This document shows positions 1 through 8,286 of a stretch of DNA of 64,000 bases, piece after piece (positions within the stretch are counted from its first letter, which is position 1; every line of letters begins with the position of its first letter). The notes beneath the pieces were generated by a model. It searched no databases. It worked only from the letters and a program-made list of their open reading frames with translations, and had not been told where the DNA came from. The DNA lies in the NCBI GenBank assembly GCA_947644545.1, contig CANRZW010000008.1:50747-114746 (forward strand), written 5' to 3'. Origin of the DNA: an uncultured Lachnospiraceae bacterium (lineage in GTDB: Bacteria > Bacillota > Clostridia > Lachnospirales > Lachnospiraceae). Both the position numbers and the translations under genes were made by a program.

Positions 1-534
1 GGCACCAATTTCAGCAGACAGGGCTGTATCGAACAGATTTCATTCCGGGAGGACGGCAGTATCATACAGGCGGAGATCACGTCCTGCGGAGCCAATGGCG
101 GACCGCTGATCGGCAAAGGAGAATATCCCGCCTATCTGGCCTGTCATCTGTTTGCCAATGACCCGGCGCTTACCACGGGCGCGCCCGGCGAATGGATGGA
201 CTGCCGTTTTCCCAAGGTGACTCAGGACGGAAAAGACGGGGACGAGGAAGTCGGTTATGTGGCGAACCTGCGCGACGGCGCACACGCCGGGTTCAAATAT
301 TTTGACTGCAAAGGCGTCACAAGCGTGTCGATCCGTGTGCGGGGTTACTGTAAAGGCGCCTTTGGCGTCAAGACCCGGTGGGACGGGGAAGTGCTGGGAT
401 GGATTCCGGTAGGATTTACCAATGAGTGGCAGAAATACAGTGCGGACATTGCGATCCCGGATGGGGTGCATTCGCTGTATTTCGTCTATCAGGGAACCGG
501 AGCGGCGAATCTGGCTTCTTTTGCGCTGGATTAG
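1..534 (+). CDS. Probable family 43 glycoside hydrolase, C-terminal part
   Basis: The reading frame is open from the first base, so the gene begins upstream of the window and only its last 177 residues are seen. The visible part starts with a segment (GTNFSRQGCIEQI, then ITSCGANGGPL) of the kind I associate with the end of the GH43 catalytic region in Lachnospiraceae arabinofuranosidase or xylosidase proteins. A beta-rich tail of about 110 residues follows and resembles a CBM6-like sugar-binding module. The catalytic residues lie outside the window, so the family call rests on resemblance only. A different glycosidase with a similar tail is possible. No secretion signal can be judged. Confidence 0.55.
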   Translation, partial: GTNFSRQGCIEQISFREDGSIIQAEITSCGANGGPLIGKGEYPAYLACHLFANDPALTTGAPGEWMDCRFPKVTQDGKDGDEEVGYVANLRDGAHAGFKYFDCKGVTSVSIRVRGYCKGAFGVKTRWDGEVLGWIPVGFTNEWQKYSADIAIPDGVHSLYFVYQGTGAANLASFALD

Positions 535-574
535 AACAGGTTTTTGGTATGGATTGATAAGAGGTTGTAGAGCG

Positions 575-614
575 AGGGCAAAAGCTGGAGAAAAGAGCAT
601 CCGGTTTTTGCCCT
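575..614 (+). terminator. Stem-loop after the GH43-like gene
   Basis: AGGGCAAAA at 575-583 pairs perfectly with TTTTGCCCT at 606-614, with a 22-base loop, about 40 bases after the upstream stop codon. The right arm ends in a short T-containing stretch but not a long T-run, so termination is likely rather than certain. Confidence 0.45.
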
Positions 615-805
615 TTATGCAGGCAGGTTTCATTTGTGTCAATTTTTGCATGATTGATCGAAATTTGTCGAAAGTTTATTTGCCGGAAAGCTTGCATAAA
701 TGTCTCATTATAGATTATGCTATCAATTAGGACTCGATAGACAAATTTGTCGTTTCCAATCACAAAAATAGACGTTTGATGAGACAACTTACATGGAGGA
801 TTTGG

Positions 806-2152
806 ATGGAATCGATCTGGGTGACAGAAACGGGAATCAGAAAGCGGGAGCCGCTTCCGGGAGATCTGGAGACAGAGGCGGTAGTGATAGGAGCAGGGAT
901 GGCAGGAATTCTGACGGCTTATCATCTGCAGCAGGCGGGCCTTAGAACGGTTGTTTTGGAGGCGGACAGGATTGGCAGCGGACAGACGAAGAATACGACG
1001 GCCAAGATAACGTTCCAGCACAGGCTGATCTATAACCGTCTGATCCAAACACTTGGCAGCCGCGCAGCCTTTGCCTATGCTTCGGCTAACGAGAATGCTA
1101 TAGATGCGTATGAGAAATTGATCCGGGAGAAAGAGATAGACTGTGATTTTGTCAGATGTTCGTCCTATCTGTATTCGCGAAAAGATGCGGCGCCTTTAAG
1201 GCGGGAGGTTGATGCGGTAATGGGGATCGGGATCGATGCTGTGTTTGAGACGGACAGTGAACTGCCGTTCCCGGTAGCGGGAGTGGCCAGATTTGACAGA
1301 CAGGCCAGATTCAACCCGCTTAAATTCCTGGCTGCCATATCCGAAGAAGTGACGGTATATGAGCAGACGGAAGTGTTGAAAGTCGAGGGTAACCGGGTAC
1401 AGACAAACAAAGGATGCGTGTCGGCGCGGCATATCGTATTCGCCTGTCATTATCCGTTTATCAATATGCCCGGATATTATTTCGCGAGAATGCATCAGGA
1501 GAGAAGCTATGTGGCGGCTTTGGAAGGAGCCGGCCGGATAGAAGGCATGTATCTTGGTATCGACAAGGACGGCTTGTCTTTCCGGCAGCAGGGGGACATG
1601 CTGCTGCTTGGCGGCGGCAGTCATCGAACCGGCAGGAATCAGAAAGGCGGACAGTATGCCTGGCTGCAGGACAGAGCGCGGGAGCTGTATCCCGAAAGCC
1701 GGGTGATCAGGCAGTGGTCGGCACAGGATTGCATGACGCTGGACGGGATTCCCTATATTGGACGATTTTCGATCCGCAGGCCGAATTGGTATGTAGCAAC
1801 GGGATTCGGAAAGTGGGGGATGTCGTCTTCTATGGCTGCCGCTCATATTCTGACGGCTTTGATTACAGAGCAGAGATCTGCACAGGCGGGGGTCTTTTCT
1901 CCGCAAAGAGGCCTGACAGGCAGGGCGGTGAAGGAACTGGGCATTCACAGCCTGTATACGATAAAGGGGCTTGTGAAACATCTTCTGCCTGCAGGGCAGG
2001 GAAGGATCGTGCCGAATTGTCCGCATATGGGCTGCAGGCTGGAATGGAATCCGGAAGAAGGAACTTATGACTGTCCCTGCCATGGCTCGCGCTTTGACGA
2101 AAGCGGGAAGCTGATCGATGGACCGGCACAAAATAACTGCCGCAGAAGATGA
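806..2152 (+). CDS. FAD-dependent oxidoreductase with C-terminal Rieske domain
   Basis: Predicted cytoplasmic flavoprotein of 448 residues. Residues 27-38 carry the dinucleotide-binding glycine motif (VIGAGMAGILTA) of the DAO-type FAD fold. The C-terminus has a Rieske 2Fe-2S site: C405-P-H407 followed by C423-P-C-H426 in the typical CPCHGSRF context. Related proteins in Clostridia and Bacilli are annotated as FAD-dependent oxidoreductases with a Rieske module, and their substrates are mostly unknown. The start at 806 is chosen because GGAGGA at 795-800 sits five bases upstream; the frame extends back to a TTG at 776 without a better ribosome site. It stands alone on this strand, facing lrgAB, and its physiological role cannot be read from context. 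Confidence 0.85.
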   Translation: MESIWVTETGIRKREPLPGDLETEAVVIGAGMAGILTAYHLQQAGLRTVVLEADRIGSGQTKNTTAKITFQHRLIYNRLIQTLGSRAAFAYASANENAIDAYEKLIREKEIDCDFVRCSSYLYSRKDAAPLRREVDAVMGIGIDAVFETDSELPFPVAGVARFDRQARFNPLKFLAAISEEVTVYEQTEVLKVEGNRVQTNKGCVSARHIVFACHYPFINMPGYYFARMHQERSYVAALEGAGRIEGMYLGIDKDGLSFRQQGDMLLLGGGSHRTGRNQKGGQYAWLQDRARELYPESRVIRQWSAQDCMTLDGIPYIGRFSIRRPNWYVATGFGKWGMSSSMAAAHILTALITEQRSAQAGVFSPQRGLTGRAVKELGIHSLYTIKGLVKHLLPAGQGRIVPNCPHMGCRLEWNPEEGTYDCPCHGSRFDESGKLIDGPAQNNCRRR

Positions 2153-2192
2153 GTGAGGAGGGGCGGCTTCCAAGGACGCCGTATGTTTGCGA

Positions 2193-2885
2193 TCAGAGCA
2201 GATTTGCGAACAGAGAAGCGCCGATCACGGTCGCAAGCCCTGCCACAGCGATGGCCAGGCTGCTCATGGCTCCTTCGACTTCGCCCATTTCCATGGCTCT
2301 GGCCGTGCCGATCGCATGGGAGGCCGTACCCAGCGCCAGGCCCTTTGCGATGGGCTCTTCGATGCGGAACAGCCTGTACACGAATTCCGCAATGACATTT
2401 CCGAGGATGCCGGTGACGATAATAACGGCCACCGTGATCGTGGGAATACCGCCAAGCTCCTCGGAGATACCCAAGCCTATGGCGGTGGTGATGGATTTGG
2501 GGAGCAGCGTCACATATTGTTCGTGACTTAGGCCGAACAGTTTTGCCAGCAGGAAAACGCTCACAAGGCTTGCCAGAACGCCGGAGGCAATGCCGCCTGC
2601 CACGGCCCTTATATTGTTCTTAAGCAGGGTGAGCTGCCGGTAAAGGGGCACTGCAAGGCATACGGTGGCCGGCGTGAGCAGGTAACTGATATAGCCTGCA
2701 CTTTCGCTGTAATGGTTGTAGTCCACCTGCAGAAGAGACAACACTGTCATGACGCAGATTGTCCCGATCAGCAGCGGATTTAAAACCGCCAGTTTGAATT
2801 TTTTCTTTATCAGCAGTCCGACCTCGTATGCGGCCAGACTAATTACTGCGCCGAAAAATACGGAATCGATCAACATATGCTGCAT
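2193..2885 (-). CDS. lrgB: LrgB/CidB family membrane protein
   Basis: A 230-residue polytopic membrane protein, the usual length for LrgB. It has many hydrophobic segments and the conserved TLLPKSITTAIGLGISEELGG and LALGTASHAIGTARA regions of the family. LrgB works with LrgA; the pair was first linked to control of murein hydrolases and autolysis, and related pairs transport pyruvate in Bacillus and Streptococcus. The start at 2885 (MQHML) is preferred because an AGGCAGGG ribosome site precedes it. The frame stays open to 2936, but no ribosome site is seen there. It follows lrgA on the same strand with 61 bases between them, so the two are likely co-transcribed. Confidence 0.9.
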   Translation of the reverse strand: MQHMLIDSVFFGAVISLAAYEVGLLIKKKFKLAVLNPLLIGTICVMTVLSLLQVDYNHYSESAGYISYLLTPATVCLAVPLYRQLTLLKNNIRAVAGGIASGVLASLVSVFLLAKLFGLSHEQYVTLLPKSITTAIGLGISEELGGIPTITVAVIIVTGILGNVIAEFVYRLFRIEEPIAKGLALGTASHAIGTARAMEMGEVEGAMSSLAIAVAGLATVIGASLFANLL

Positions 2886-2946
2886 AGTATAAACCCTGCC
2901 TTTCTGTGCTGTCTCTGGATAGGATTCGGCTTCCATGGACGGGCTC

Positions 2947-3342
2947 TTATTGGGAATTCTGTCTGGGCTGCTCCGGCAGACCCTGTTCTTTCTTCCGGGG
3001 CTTATGCCGGATCATGCGCTGCGTTACTTGTCCGGTCACGGCCATGACGATCACGGTAGTGATGACAGTGATCGCGATCACGGGCAGACAGACAGGTTTG
3101 AGGACCGGCCAGGCGTCCAACAGGCCTACGGCGGCGGGAATGAACATGACCGGCATGATCTCGATCAGGAAATCGGCGGCGGCGCCTACCTGCTCCGTTT
3201 TCAGGATGCCCGTGCACAAGGCGGTGAGCATAAGGACCAGCCCGTAGACGCTTGCGGGAACGGGCAGCGGTATCAGGACATGCAGGATCTCACCGAGAAA
3301 CGAAACGATCAGGATGATGCAGAACTGGCGTAAATATTTCAT
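2947..3342 (-). CDS. lrgA: LrgA/CidA family holin-like membrane protein
   Basis: A 131-residue protein with four hydrophobic segments and the family signature near the N-terminus (FLGEILHVLIPLPVPASVYGLVLM). The charged C-terminal tail (KPRKKEQ) should face the cytoplasm. LrgA proteins resemble phage holins and act with LrgB in autolysis control or small organic acid transport. The start has an AGGGGG ribosome site about seven bases upstream. A two-component regulator such as LytSR often sits beside lrgAB but is absent here. An inverted repeat at 3396-3440 lies in the upstream region and could be a regulator site. Confidence 0.9.
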   Translation of the reverse strand: MKYLRQFCIILIVSFLGEILHVLIPLPVPASVYGLVLMLTALCTGILKTEQVGAAADFLIEIMPVMFIPAAVGLLDAWPVLKPVCLPVIAITVITTVIVMAVTGQVTQRMIRHKPRKKEQGLPEQPRQNSQ

Positions 3343-3395
3343 TGCTTATCCCCCTGTTATTTATTAGGAAACCTGGTCTCATGACAGGTCTTTTG

Positions 3396-3440
3396 TCGAT
3401 CTTAGCCGTGGAAACATAGAATCCGCCCTCCGAAGATCGA
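3396..3440. promoter_or_regulatory. Inverted repeat upstream of lrgAB
   Basis: TCGATCTT at 3396-3403 and AAGATCGA at 3433-3440 form a perfect 8-base inverted repeat separated by 29 bases, 54-98 bases upstream of the lrgA start. This could be two half-sites for a regulator or a weak hairpin after the SGNH gene. The role is inferred from position only. Confidence 0.35.
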
Positions 3441-3472
3441 GTGTGTCAGTAGACATCATAGAGCACGGAGTA

Positions 3473-4012
3473 TCAATCGTCAATAGGAAAAAGAGTATCG
3501 GCTATGACGGAAGCCGCCAGCGTGGAGCCGGCAAGAGAGGCGTGCTGCCCGTCCGGAGCATATAATTCCACTTCCGGGTGTGCCTGATGGTAGGCCCACC
3601 ATTTCTCACCTACGGGGGCCAGCTCACAGCCGGTAATCTCCTGTAACTTCCGATAGGCGTTACTCATGGAAGGCTGCGCGGCTTCCCCGTCTGCTTTGCT
3701 GGTCCAGGTCATGTACAGAACGGGTCTTGCGCCGGCCTCCTGCACCCACTTAATCAGCTTACGGCCGCATTTCTCCATGACTGACAGGTCGCCCATTGGA
3801 TGTGCCGTATGCTGCAGGATGACCGCATCATAACCGCCATGGAAAATATTAAATCTCACTTCCGGTTCTTCCAGATGGAAGTCCCATCCTTTCCCGCCAT
3901 GGGCCAGCATGGTGACTTCCGTGTCAATCCCCTTCTTTCGGCATAACCCGGCAAACAGTTGGGGCATATCGTTGAAGTAAGTGTGGCTGTTGCCGATAAA
4001 AAGAACTTTCAT
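3473..4012 (-). CDS. SGNH/GDSL-type hydrolase
   Basis: A 179-residue predicted esterase-like hydrolase. The N-terminus has the block I motif GNSHT, where the serine is the expected nucleophile, and the C-terminal region has DGQHAS, matching the Asp-x-x-His block V of the SGNH fold. No signal peptide is present, so a cytoplasmic location is likely. The start at 4012 (MKVLFIG) is chosen because GGAGG lies just upstream; the frame extends eight codons further without a ribosome site. Substrate is unknown: the family includes deacetylases acting on sugars and lysophospholipid esterases. It lies upstream of lrgAB on the same strand but is separated from it by about 130 bases. Confidence 0.8.
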   Translation of the reverse strand: MKVLFIGNSHTYFNDMPQLFAGLCRKKGIDTEVTMLAHGGKGWDFHLEEPEVRFNIFHGGYDAVILQHTAHPMGDLSVMEKCGRKLIKWVQEAGARPVLYMTWTSKADGEAAQPSMSNAYRKLQEITGCELAPVGEKWWAYHQAHPEVELYAPDGQHASLAGSTLAASVIADTLFPIDD

Positions 4013-4356
4013 AGCTGCCTCCGATCCAAACTGCAATAGTTTTCAGTAAGATTTTATTTGATATTTATATGATTTTATTTTATCCTGTTACTTGTAGATG
4101 TCAATTCCAAGTAAACTATTTTGGGATTTTTTATTCCCGCGGGCAATGGGCCAGGCGCCGTGCTTAATGTCAGCCGCAGGCCGGCATAAGGATACTGGCG
4201 GGTGCGGTGTGGGATGGCCGTACAGGGGAAGGCGGAGCGATACGCGTTATAAGCCGTCAATGCTAAAGATGATAAAGGGCAGGGAAATCGTGAAGCAGTG
4301 AAGTGGCAAGGAGAAAACTAAATTCGCAGGTTGAGCGAGAACGGAGGATGAATATT
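4013..4356. other. Intergenic region between divergent genes
   Basis: This 344-base gap separates the leftward SGNH gene from the rightward thioredoxin-like gene. It holds a good leftward promoter at 4077-4104. Short open frames on both strands inside it have no ribosome site or recognisable product. I see no repeat or RNA gene. Confidence 0.5.
4077..4104 (-). promoter_or_regulatory. Sigma-A-type promoter for the SGNH hydrolase gene
   Basis: Read on the minus strand, TTGACA (4104-4099) is followed after 16 bases by TAAAAT (4082-4077). It points at the SGNH gene start at 4012. Confidence 0.55.
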
Positions 4357-4983
4357 ATGAAAAAGAAAAGTTATGCAGGTCTGCTTTTGTGTTTATTGTT
4401 GATGACAATGTTGCTGTCGAGCGGCTGTGGCGGGACGGAAGAGAAAGAAAAAGCGCAGGGAGCAGAGACGGAAGAGACAGCGGCGGATGAAAAGGAGCAG
4501 ACCGGTCAGGCAGAAAGTGAGGATACAGACGGTGACAGCGGACAGTCCGCAGGAATCACCTTTGAGGCTCAGGATCTGGAAGGCAATACCGTCACGGAAG
4601 CGGTCTTTGCGGAGTCTGAGCTGACGATGGTCAATGTGTGGGCGACCTACTGCAATCCCTGCCTGAGCGAAATGCCGGAACTGGGTGAACTTGCGGGAGA
4701 ATACAGTTCGGATGAGTTTCAGATCATCGGTATTGTCAGTGACGTGCAGGAAGGAACAGATCTGGAAATGACGGTATATGCGGCAACGCTGGTGGAACAG
4801 ACCGGGGCGGCGTATCCGCATCTGCTGTTGAATGAATCATTGTTTCGCGCAATGCTGAGTGATGTGAGTGCAGTGCCGACAACATTCTTTGTGAATGAAA
4901 AGGGTGAGGTGCTGGATACGGTTGTGGGCGCCATGGATAAGGATTCCTGGAAGGAGAAGATCGATGGGCTTCTTAAAGAGTGA
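4357..4983 (+). CDS. TlpA-like thioredoxin-fold lipoprotein
   Basis: A 208-residue exported redox protein. The N-terminus is a lipoprotein signal peptide with lipobox SSGC and cysteine 24 as the predicted lipid anchor, followed by an acidic low-complexity linker to about residue 65. The thioredoxin fold has the active-site pair C99-N-P-C102 in the context VWATYCNPC, and a cis-proline segment (SAVPTTFF) further on. Proteins of this type (TlpA, ResA) transfer electrons to or from cysteine pairs outside the membrane. The start at 4357 follows GGAGG at 4343-4347. It is the first gene of a tight redox cluster with the CXXC mini protein and the membrane ferredoxin. Confidence 0.87.
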   Translation: MKKKSYAGLLLCLLLMTMLLSSGCGGTEEKEKAQGAETEETAADEKEQTGQAESEDTDGDSGQSAGITFEAQDLEGNTVTEAVFAESELTMVNVWATYCNPCLSEMPELGELAGEYSSDEFQIIGIVSDVQEGTDLEMTVYAATLVEQTGAAYPHLLLNESLFRAMLSDVSAVPTTFFVNEKGEVLDTVVGAMDKDSWKEKIDGLLKE

Positions 4984-4993
4984 TAAGGGTGAT

Positions 4994-5176
4994 ATGCGTG
5001 ATAGTGGAGACAGTCGGATACCTGCCCGGAGGAACAGAGGGTGCAGGAAATACGGATGGCTGACCGGTGTGCTGTTTGGAGTTATATTCCTGGGAATCGG
5101 CGCGGCGCAGGGGCAGTTTGGCGTGATCTGCCGCAAGGCGGTGATGATCTGTCTGGAATGCATCGGCATCGGATAA
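4994..5176 (+). CDS. CD1871A-type CXXC mini membrane protein
   Basis: A 60-residue protein with a basic N-terminus, one transmembrane segment (GVLFGVIFLGIGAA) and a C-terminal CLEC motif in the ending ICLECIGIG. This ending matches my memory of the small CD1871A family of CXXC proteins in Clostridia, which occur beside 4Fe-4S membrane proteins and thioredoxin-like lipoproteins, as here. It probably offers a membrane-bound dithiol to its neighbours, but that role is inferred. The start at 4994 follows AAGGGTG; an in-frame ATG at 4964 would overlap the end of the thioredoxin gene. Because it is so short, automatic annotation could easily miss it. Confidence 0.75.
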   Translation: MRDSGDSRIPARRNRGCRKYGWLTGVLFGVIFLGIGAAQGQFGVICRKAVMICLECIGIG

Positions 5177-5319
5177 ATACGCGGTACATGATATACGGTC
5201 ATAATGCTGTCTTGACAGAAGCGGTATGGATATGGATTTCGTAACAGGAAGTCGCAGGTTGCACTGCCGCAGATAAGGCGGAGACCGATGACAAGACAGA
5301 GCAACGGAGAGGAAGTAGT

Positions 5320-5355
5320 ATGAAAAGAATATCTATTGTGTCCGGAAAAACATGA
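5320..5355 (+). CDS. Possible 11-codon leader ORF before the ferredoxin gene
   Basis: ATG at 5320 is preceded by a purine-rich GGAGAGGAAG site and encodes MKRISIVSGKT before a TGA. That stop overlaps the GAGG ribosome site of the next gene, so translation of the leader could be coupled to it. It may equally be chance or the remnant of a longer gene. Confidence 0.3.
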   Translation: MKRISIVSGKT

Positions 5356-5364
5356 GGTATAAGT

Positions 5365-6228
5365 ATGAATAAGATTCGGCTGGCCGTACAGCTTGTTTTT
5401 ACGATCGTGACCAACGGGTATCTGTATGGCTTTATGAATGGAAAAATATATCAGGGCAATCTGAAATATGTGTGCGTTCCGGGACTGAACTGCTATTCCT
5501 GTCCCGGGGCGGTGATGTCCTGCCCGATCGGTGCATTGCAGGCGTTATTAAATCAGCAGGGATTTACCGTGCCCTTCGGTGTGCTGGGATTCTTCTTTGT
5601 GTTCGGAAGCCTGCTCGGCCGGGTGGTCTGCGGCTGGCTGTGCCCTTTCGGGCTGGTACAGGATCTGCTGCATAAGATACCGGTTTTCCGGAAGAGGAAA
5701 AGGCTGCCTTTTCACAGGATTCTGAAATATGGGAAGTATGTTACGCTTGTGCTTCTGGTCGGTGTCGGATCCCTGTTTCTCTTCGGCGGATTTGCGAAGA
5801 TTCCGGCATTCTGTAAGTATCTGTGTCCTTCCGGGACGCTGCTTGGCGCCTTGCCTTTGCTTGGCAGGAACGAACTGCTGCGCAGTCAGATCGGCGGATT
5901 GTTCTATTGGAAACTTGGTGTGCTGCTCTTTCTTCTGATCCTTTCGGTCAAGGTTTACCGGCCCTTCTGCCAGTATCTGTGCCCGCTGGGAGCGATCTAC
6001 GGGTGGTTTAACCGGTTCAGCCTGGTGCAGATTCGGTGGGAGAAGGAGAAGTGTATCTCCTGCGGCGCCTGTGAGCGGGCCTGTCCGGTGGCGCTTGACG
6101 TGCAGGAGATTTCCGTTTCGCCGGAGTGCATCCGCTGTGGTAAGTGTGTGGGCGCCTGTCCGACGAAGTGCCTGCAGTTTTCCGGTTTCAAGGCGGGCAG
6201 TGTGGTTTCCGGAAAGAAGGAGTCTTGA
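5365..6228 (+). CDS. Polytopic 4Fe-4S ferredoxin-type membrane protein (NapH-like)
   Basis: A 287-residue membrane iron-sulfur protein. It has several hydrophobic segments, repeated cysteine motifs at membrane edges (CGWLCPFG, CKYLCPSG, CQYLCPLG), and two classic ferredoxin motifs near the C-terminus (CISCGACERACP and CIRCGKCVGACP) that should bind two 4Fe-4S clusters. This layout matches the NapH/CcoG/YccM group, which passes electrons between cytoplasmic donors and exported redox partners. The likely partner is the thioredoxin-like lipoprotein encoded upstream. GAGG at 5354-5357 supports the start. The exact electron donor and acceptor are unknown. Confidence 0.88.
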   Translation: MNKIRLAVQLVFTIVTNGYLYGFMNGKIYQGNLKYVCVPGLNCYSCPGAVMSCPIGALQALLNQQGFTVPFGVLGFFFVFGSLLGRVVCGWLCPFGLVQDLLHKIPVFRKRKRLPFHRILKYGKYVTLVLLVGVGSLFLFGGFAKIPAFCKYLCPSGTLLGALPLLGRNELLRSQIGGLFYWKLGVLLFLLILSVKVYRPFCQYLCPLGAIYGWFNRFSLVQIRWEKEKCISCGACERACPVALDVQEISVSPECIRCGKCVGACPTKCLQFSGFKAGSVVSGKKES

Positions 6229-6390
6229 GGCGCGGAGCGGCATCGCCAGATTTCTCCGGTCTGACATATCAGATTAAACCATAATTAAGGTGTGTTAAAT
6301 TAAATGGAATCCCACGGGTGTGATGTGAGCTGAAGACAGAGAAGAAAAACGTGGTCCAACGTAGTGTGGACAGAAGTCGGATAAACCATA

Positions 6391-6450
6391 GAGGCAGTAT
6401 AGAAACAGGGGCAGTATAGAAACAGGGGCAGCATAGAAACGGAGGCAGTC
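6391..6450 (+). repeat. Tandem 17-base repeat ending in the GH2 ribosome site
   Basis: Three complete 17-base units (6391-6407, 6408-6424, 6425-6441) of the form G[A/G]GGCAGTATAGAAACA are followed by a partial copy at 6442-6450. They differ at only a few positions. The partial copy supplies the GGAGG site directly before the ATG at 6451, so each unit carries a similar purine-rich core. The repeat could vary in copy number by slippage. Confidence 0.85.
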
Positions 6451-8223
6451 ATGGAAAAAGTGAAGAAATATATGTCGGATATTCATCTGGAAGATTATAC
6501 GAAGCAGTACGAGGAAAAACAGGCCAGTGCGGATACCATGGTGTTTGATGCAGGCAGGAAGCGGGATTTGCTGAATGGCGAATGGCAGTATGCGGTGGAT
6601 CAGTATGATACCTGTCTGCGGCAGAAATGGTATCAGGAGCGGTATTTTGACGAGAACGGCTATTCCCTTCCGGTGGACTATTCCTTTGACCAGTGGCCGG
6701 TCATGCACCTGCCATGCTGCTGGAATACGGTGGAGGAGAAGTTCCTGTTATATGAAGGAAGCATGGTGTTTACCAGAAAGTTTTCCTACCGCAACAGCGG
6801 GGAAGCGAAGGTAGTCTTGAAAGTGGGCGCGGCAAATTATCTGTGCCGGGTATTTTTGAACGGCTCTTATGTGGGGATGCACAGGGGAGGTTCCACGCCG
6901 TTTTATTTTGACATAACGGATGTTCTGGCAGCTGAAAACAGAATCGTGATCGTGGTGGACAGTACCAGAAGGGCCGAGCAGGTGCCGACGGAGAATACGG
7001 ACTGGTTTAACTACGGCGGGTTGTACAGGGACATAGAGCTGCTTTATCTGCCGGACGTATTTATCAGGGATTTCAAGATCGGGCTGTCGGCGGACGGTAC
7101 CTACGGACGGATAGAGGCAAGGCTGACGCTGTCGAAACCGGTGTCCGCCACGGCGTTGCTTTCCATTGAAGAGCTGGGGATCAAGGAACAGATTGCCATT
7201 ACGGATGGCACAGGCTCCCTGCTTCTGGAGGCACAGCCGGAATTGTGGTCGCCGCAGACGCCGAAGTTGTACCGGGTGGAAGTGACCTGCATGGAGGATC
7301 ATGTTGAGGACCGGGTCGGTTTCCGGGAGATAAAAGTGGAGCAGGGGGAGATCCTTTTAAACGGGAAGCCTCTTTATCTGCGCGGGATCAGCTGCCATGA
7401 GGACAGTGTGGAGAACGGGAAGGCGCTGACGGACCGGGAGCGGACGGAGAATATCAGGCTGGCAAAGGAGCTGGGCTGTAATTTCATGCGTATCGCCCAT
7501 TATCCGCACAGCGAGCGGATGGCAAAGCTGGCGGACGAGCTGGGCATTCTTCTGTGGGAAGAGATTCCGGTATACTGGGCGATCCGCTTTGAGCGTGAGG
7601 CGACTTATGAGGATGCGGAGAACCAGCTGCGGGAGTTGATGATAAGAGACTGGAACCGGGCGAGCGTTATCGTGTGGTCGGTGGGCAATGAGAATGCGGA
7701 TACGGATGAAAGGCTGCAGTTTATGAGCAGGCTTGCGCAGTGTGCCCGTGCGGAGGGCGGAAATCGTCTGGTATCGGCGGCCTGTCTGGTGAACAGTGAA
7801 CGGAATATCATTGTGGACCGTCTGACGGACTATCTGGACGTGATCGGCTTAAACGAGTACTGCGGGTGGTATACGCCGGACTTCGAGAAGCTGCCGCAGC
7901 TGCTGGCCAACAGCAGACCGGAAAAGCCGGTTGTCATTACGGAATTCGGCGCTGACGCTCTGCCGGGGCACCATGGAACGGGATCGGATAAAGGGACGGA
8001 AGAGTGTCAGGCATACGTGTATGAGCGCCAGATCGAGACGCTGCGGGATATCGACTATGTGAAAGGGATGACGCCGTGGATCTTATATGATTTCCGCTGC
8101 CCGAGAAGGACCAGCTTTATTCAGGGCTATTATAACAGGAAGGGGCTGCTTTCTGCGGATAAGGAGCATAAAAAGATGGCGTATGAGATCCTGCAGGCAT
8201 TTTACCGGGAGATGGAACGCTGA
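6451..8223 (+). CDS. Family 2 glycoside hydrolase, beta-glucuronidase-like
   Basis: A 590-residue protein with the GH2 order of sugar-binding jelly roll, immunoglobulin-like domain and TIM barrel. WSVGNEN places the acid/base at E414 and ITEFGAD places the nucleophile at E498, close to E413 and E504 of E. coli GusA. N562-R-K564 matches the N-x-K motif that binds the sugar carboxylate in beta-glucuronidases, which favours that activity over beta-galactosidase. [16 protein letters not shown] is also typical of the glucuronidase branch. There is no signal peptide, so it should act inside the cell. It is followed 63 bases later by the ABC exporter pair. Galacturonidase remains an alternative. Confidence 0.82.
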   Translation: MEKVKKYMSDIHLEDYTKQYEEKQASADTMVFDAGRKRDLLNGEWQYAVDQYDTCLRQKWYQERYFDENGYSLPVDYSFDQWPVMHLPCCWNTVEEKFLLYEGSMVFTRKFSYRNSGEAKVVLKVGAANYLCRVFLNGSYVGMHRGGSTPFYFDITDVLAAENRIVIVVDSTRRAEQVPTENTDWFNYGGLYRDIELLYLPDVFIRDFKIGLSADGTYGRIEARLTLSKPVSATALLSIEELGIKEQIAITDGTGSLLLEAQPELWSPQTPKLYRVEVTCMEDHVEDRVGFREIKVEQGEILLNGKPLYLRGISCHEDSVENGKALTDRERTENIRLAKELGCNFMRIAHYPHSERMAKLADELGILLWEEIPVYWAIRFEREATYEDAENQLRELMIRDWNRASVIVWSVGNENADTDERLQFMSRLAQCARAEGGNRLVSAACLVNSERNIIVDRLTDYLDVIGLNEYCGWYTPDFEKLPQLLANSRPEKPVVITEFGADALPGHHGTGSDKGTEECQAYVYERQIETLRDIDYVKGMTPWILYDFRCPRRTSFIQGYYNRKGLLSADKEHKKMAYEILQAFYREMER

Positions 8224-8286
8224 CGAAACAGCAGGGGACTGCCTGCTGCGGGGAGTTGGCTTCAATAGGAGGAGGGTATTTTTGAT

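Noticed and set aside
4098..4301. A 67-codon plus-strand frame between the SGNH and thioredoxin genes
   Set aside because: It begins inside the leftward promoter and has no ribosome site or recognisable product.
6391..6450. Tandem repeat considered as a CRISPR-like array
   Set aside because: Units are 17 bases, adjoin without spacers and run into a start codon, so this is a simple tandem repeat.
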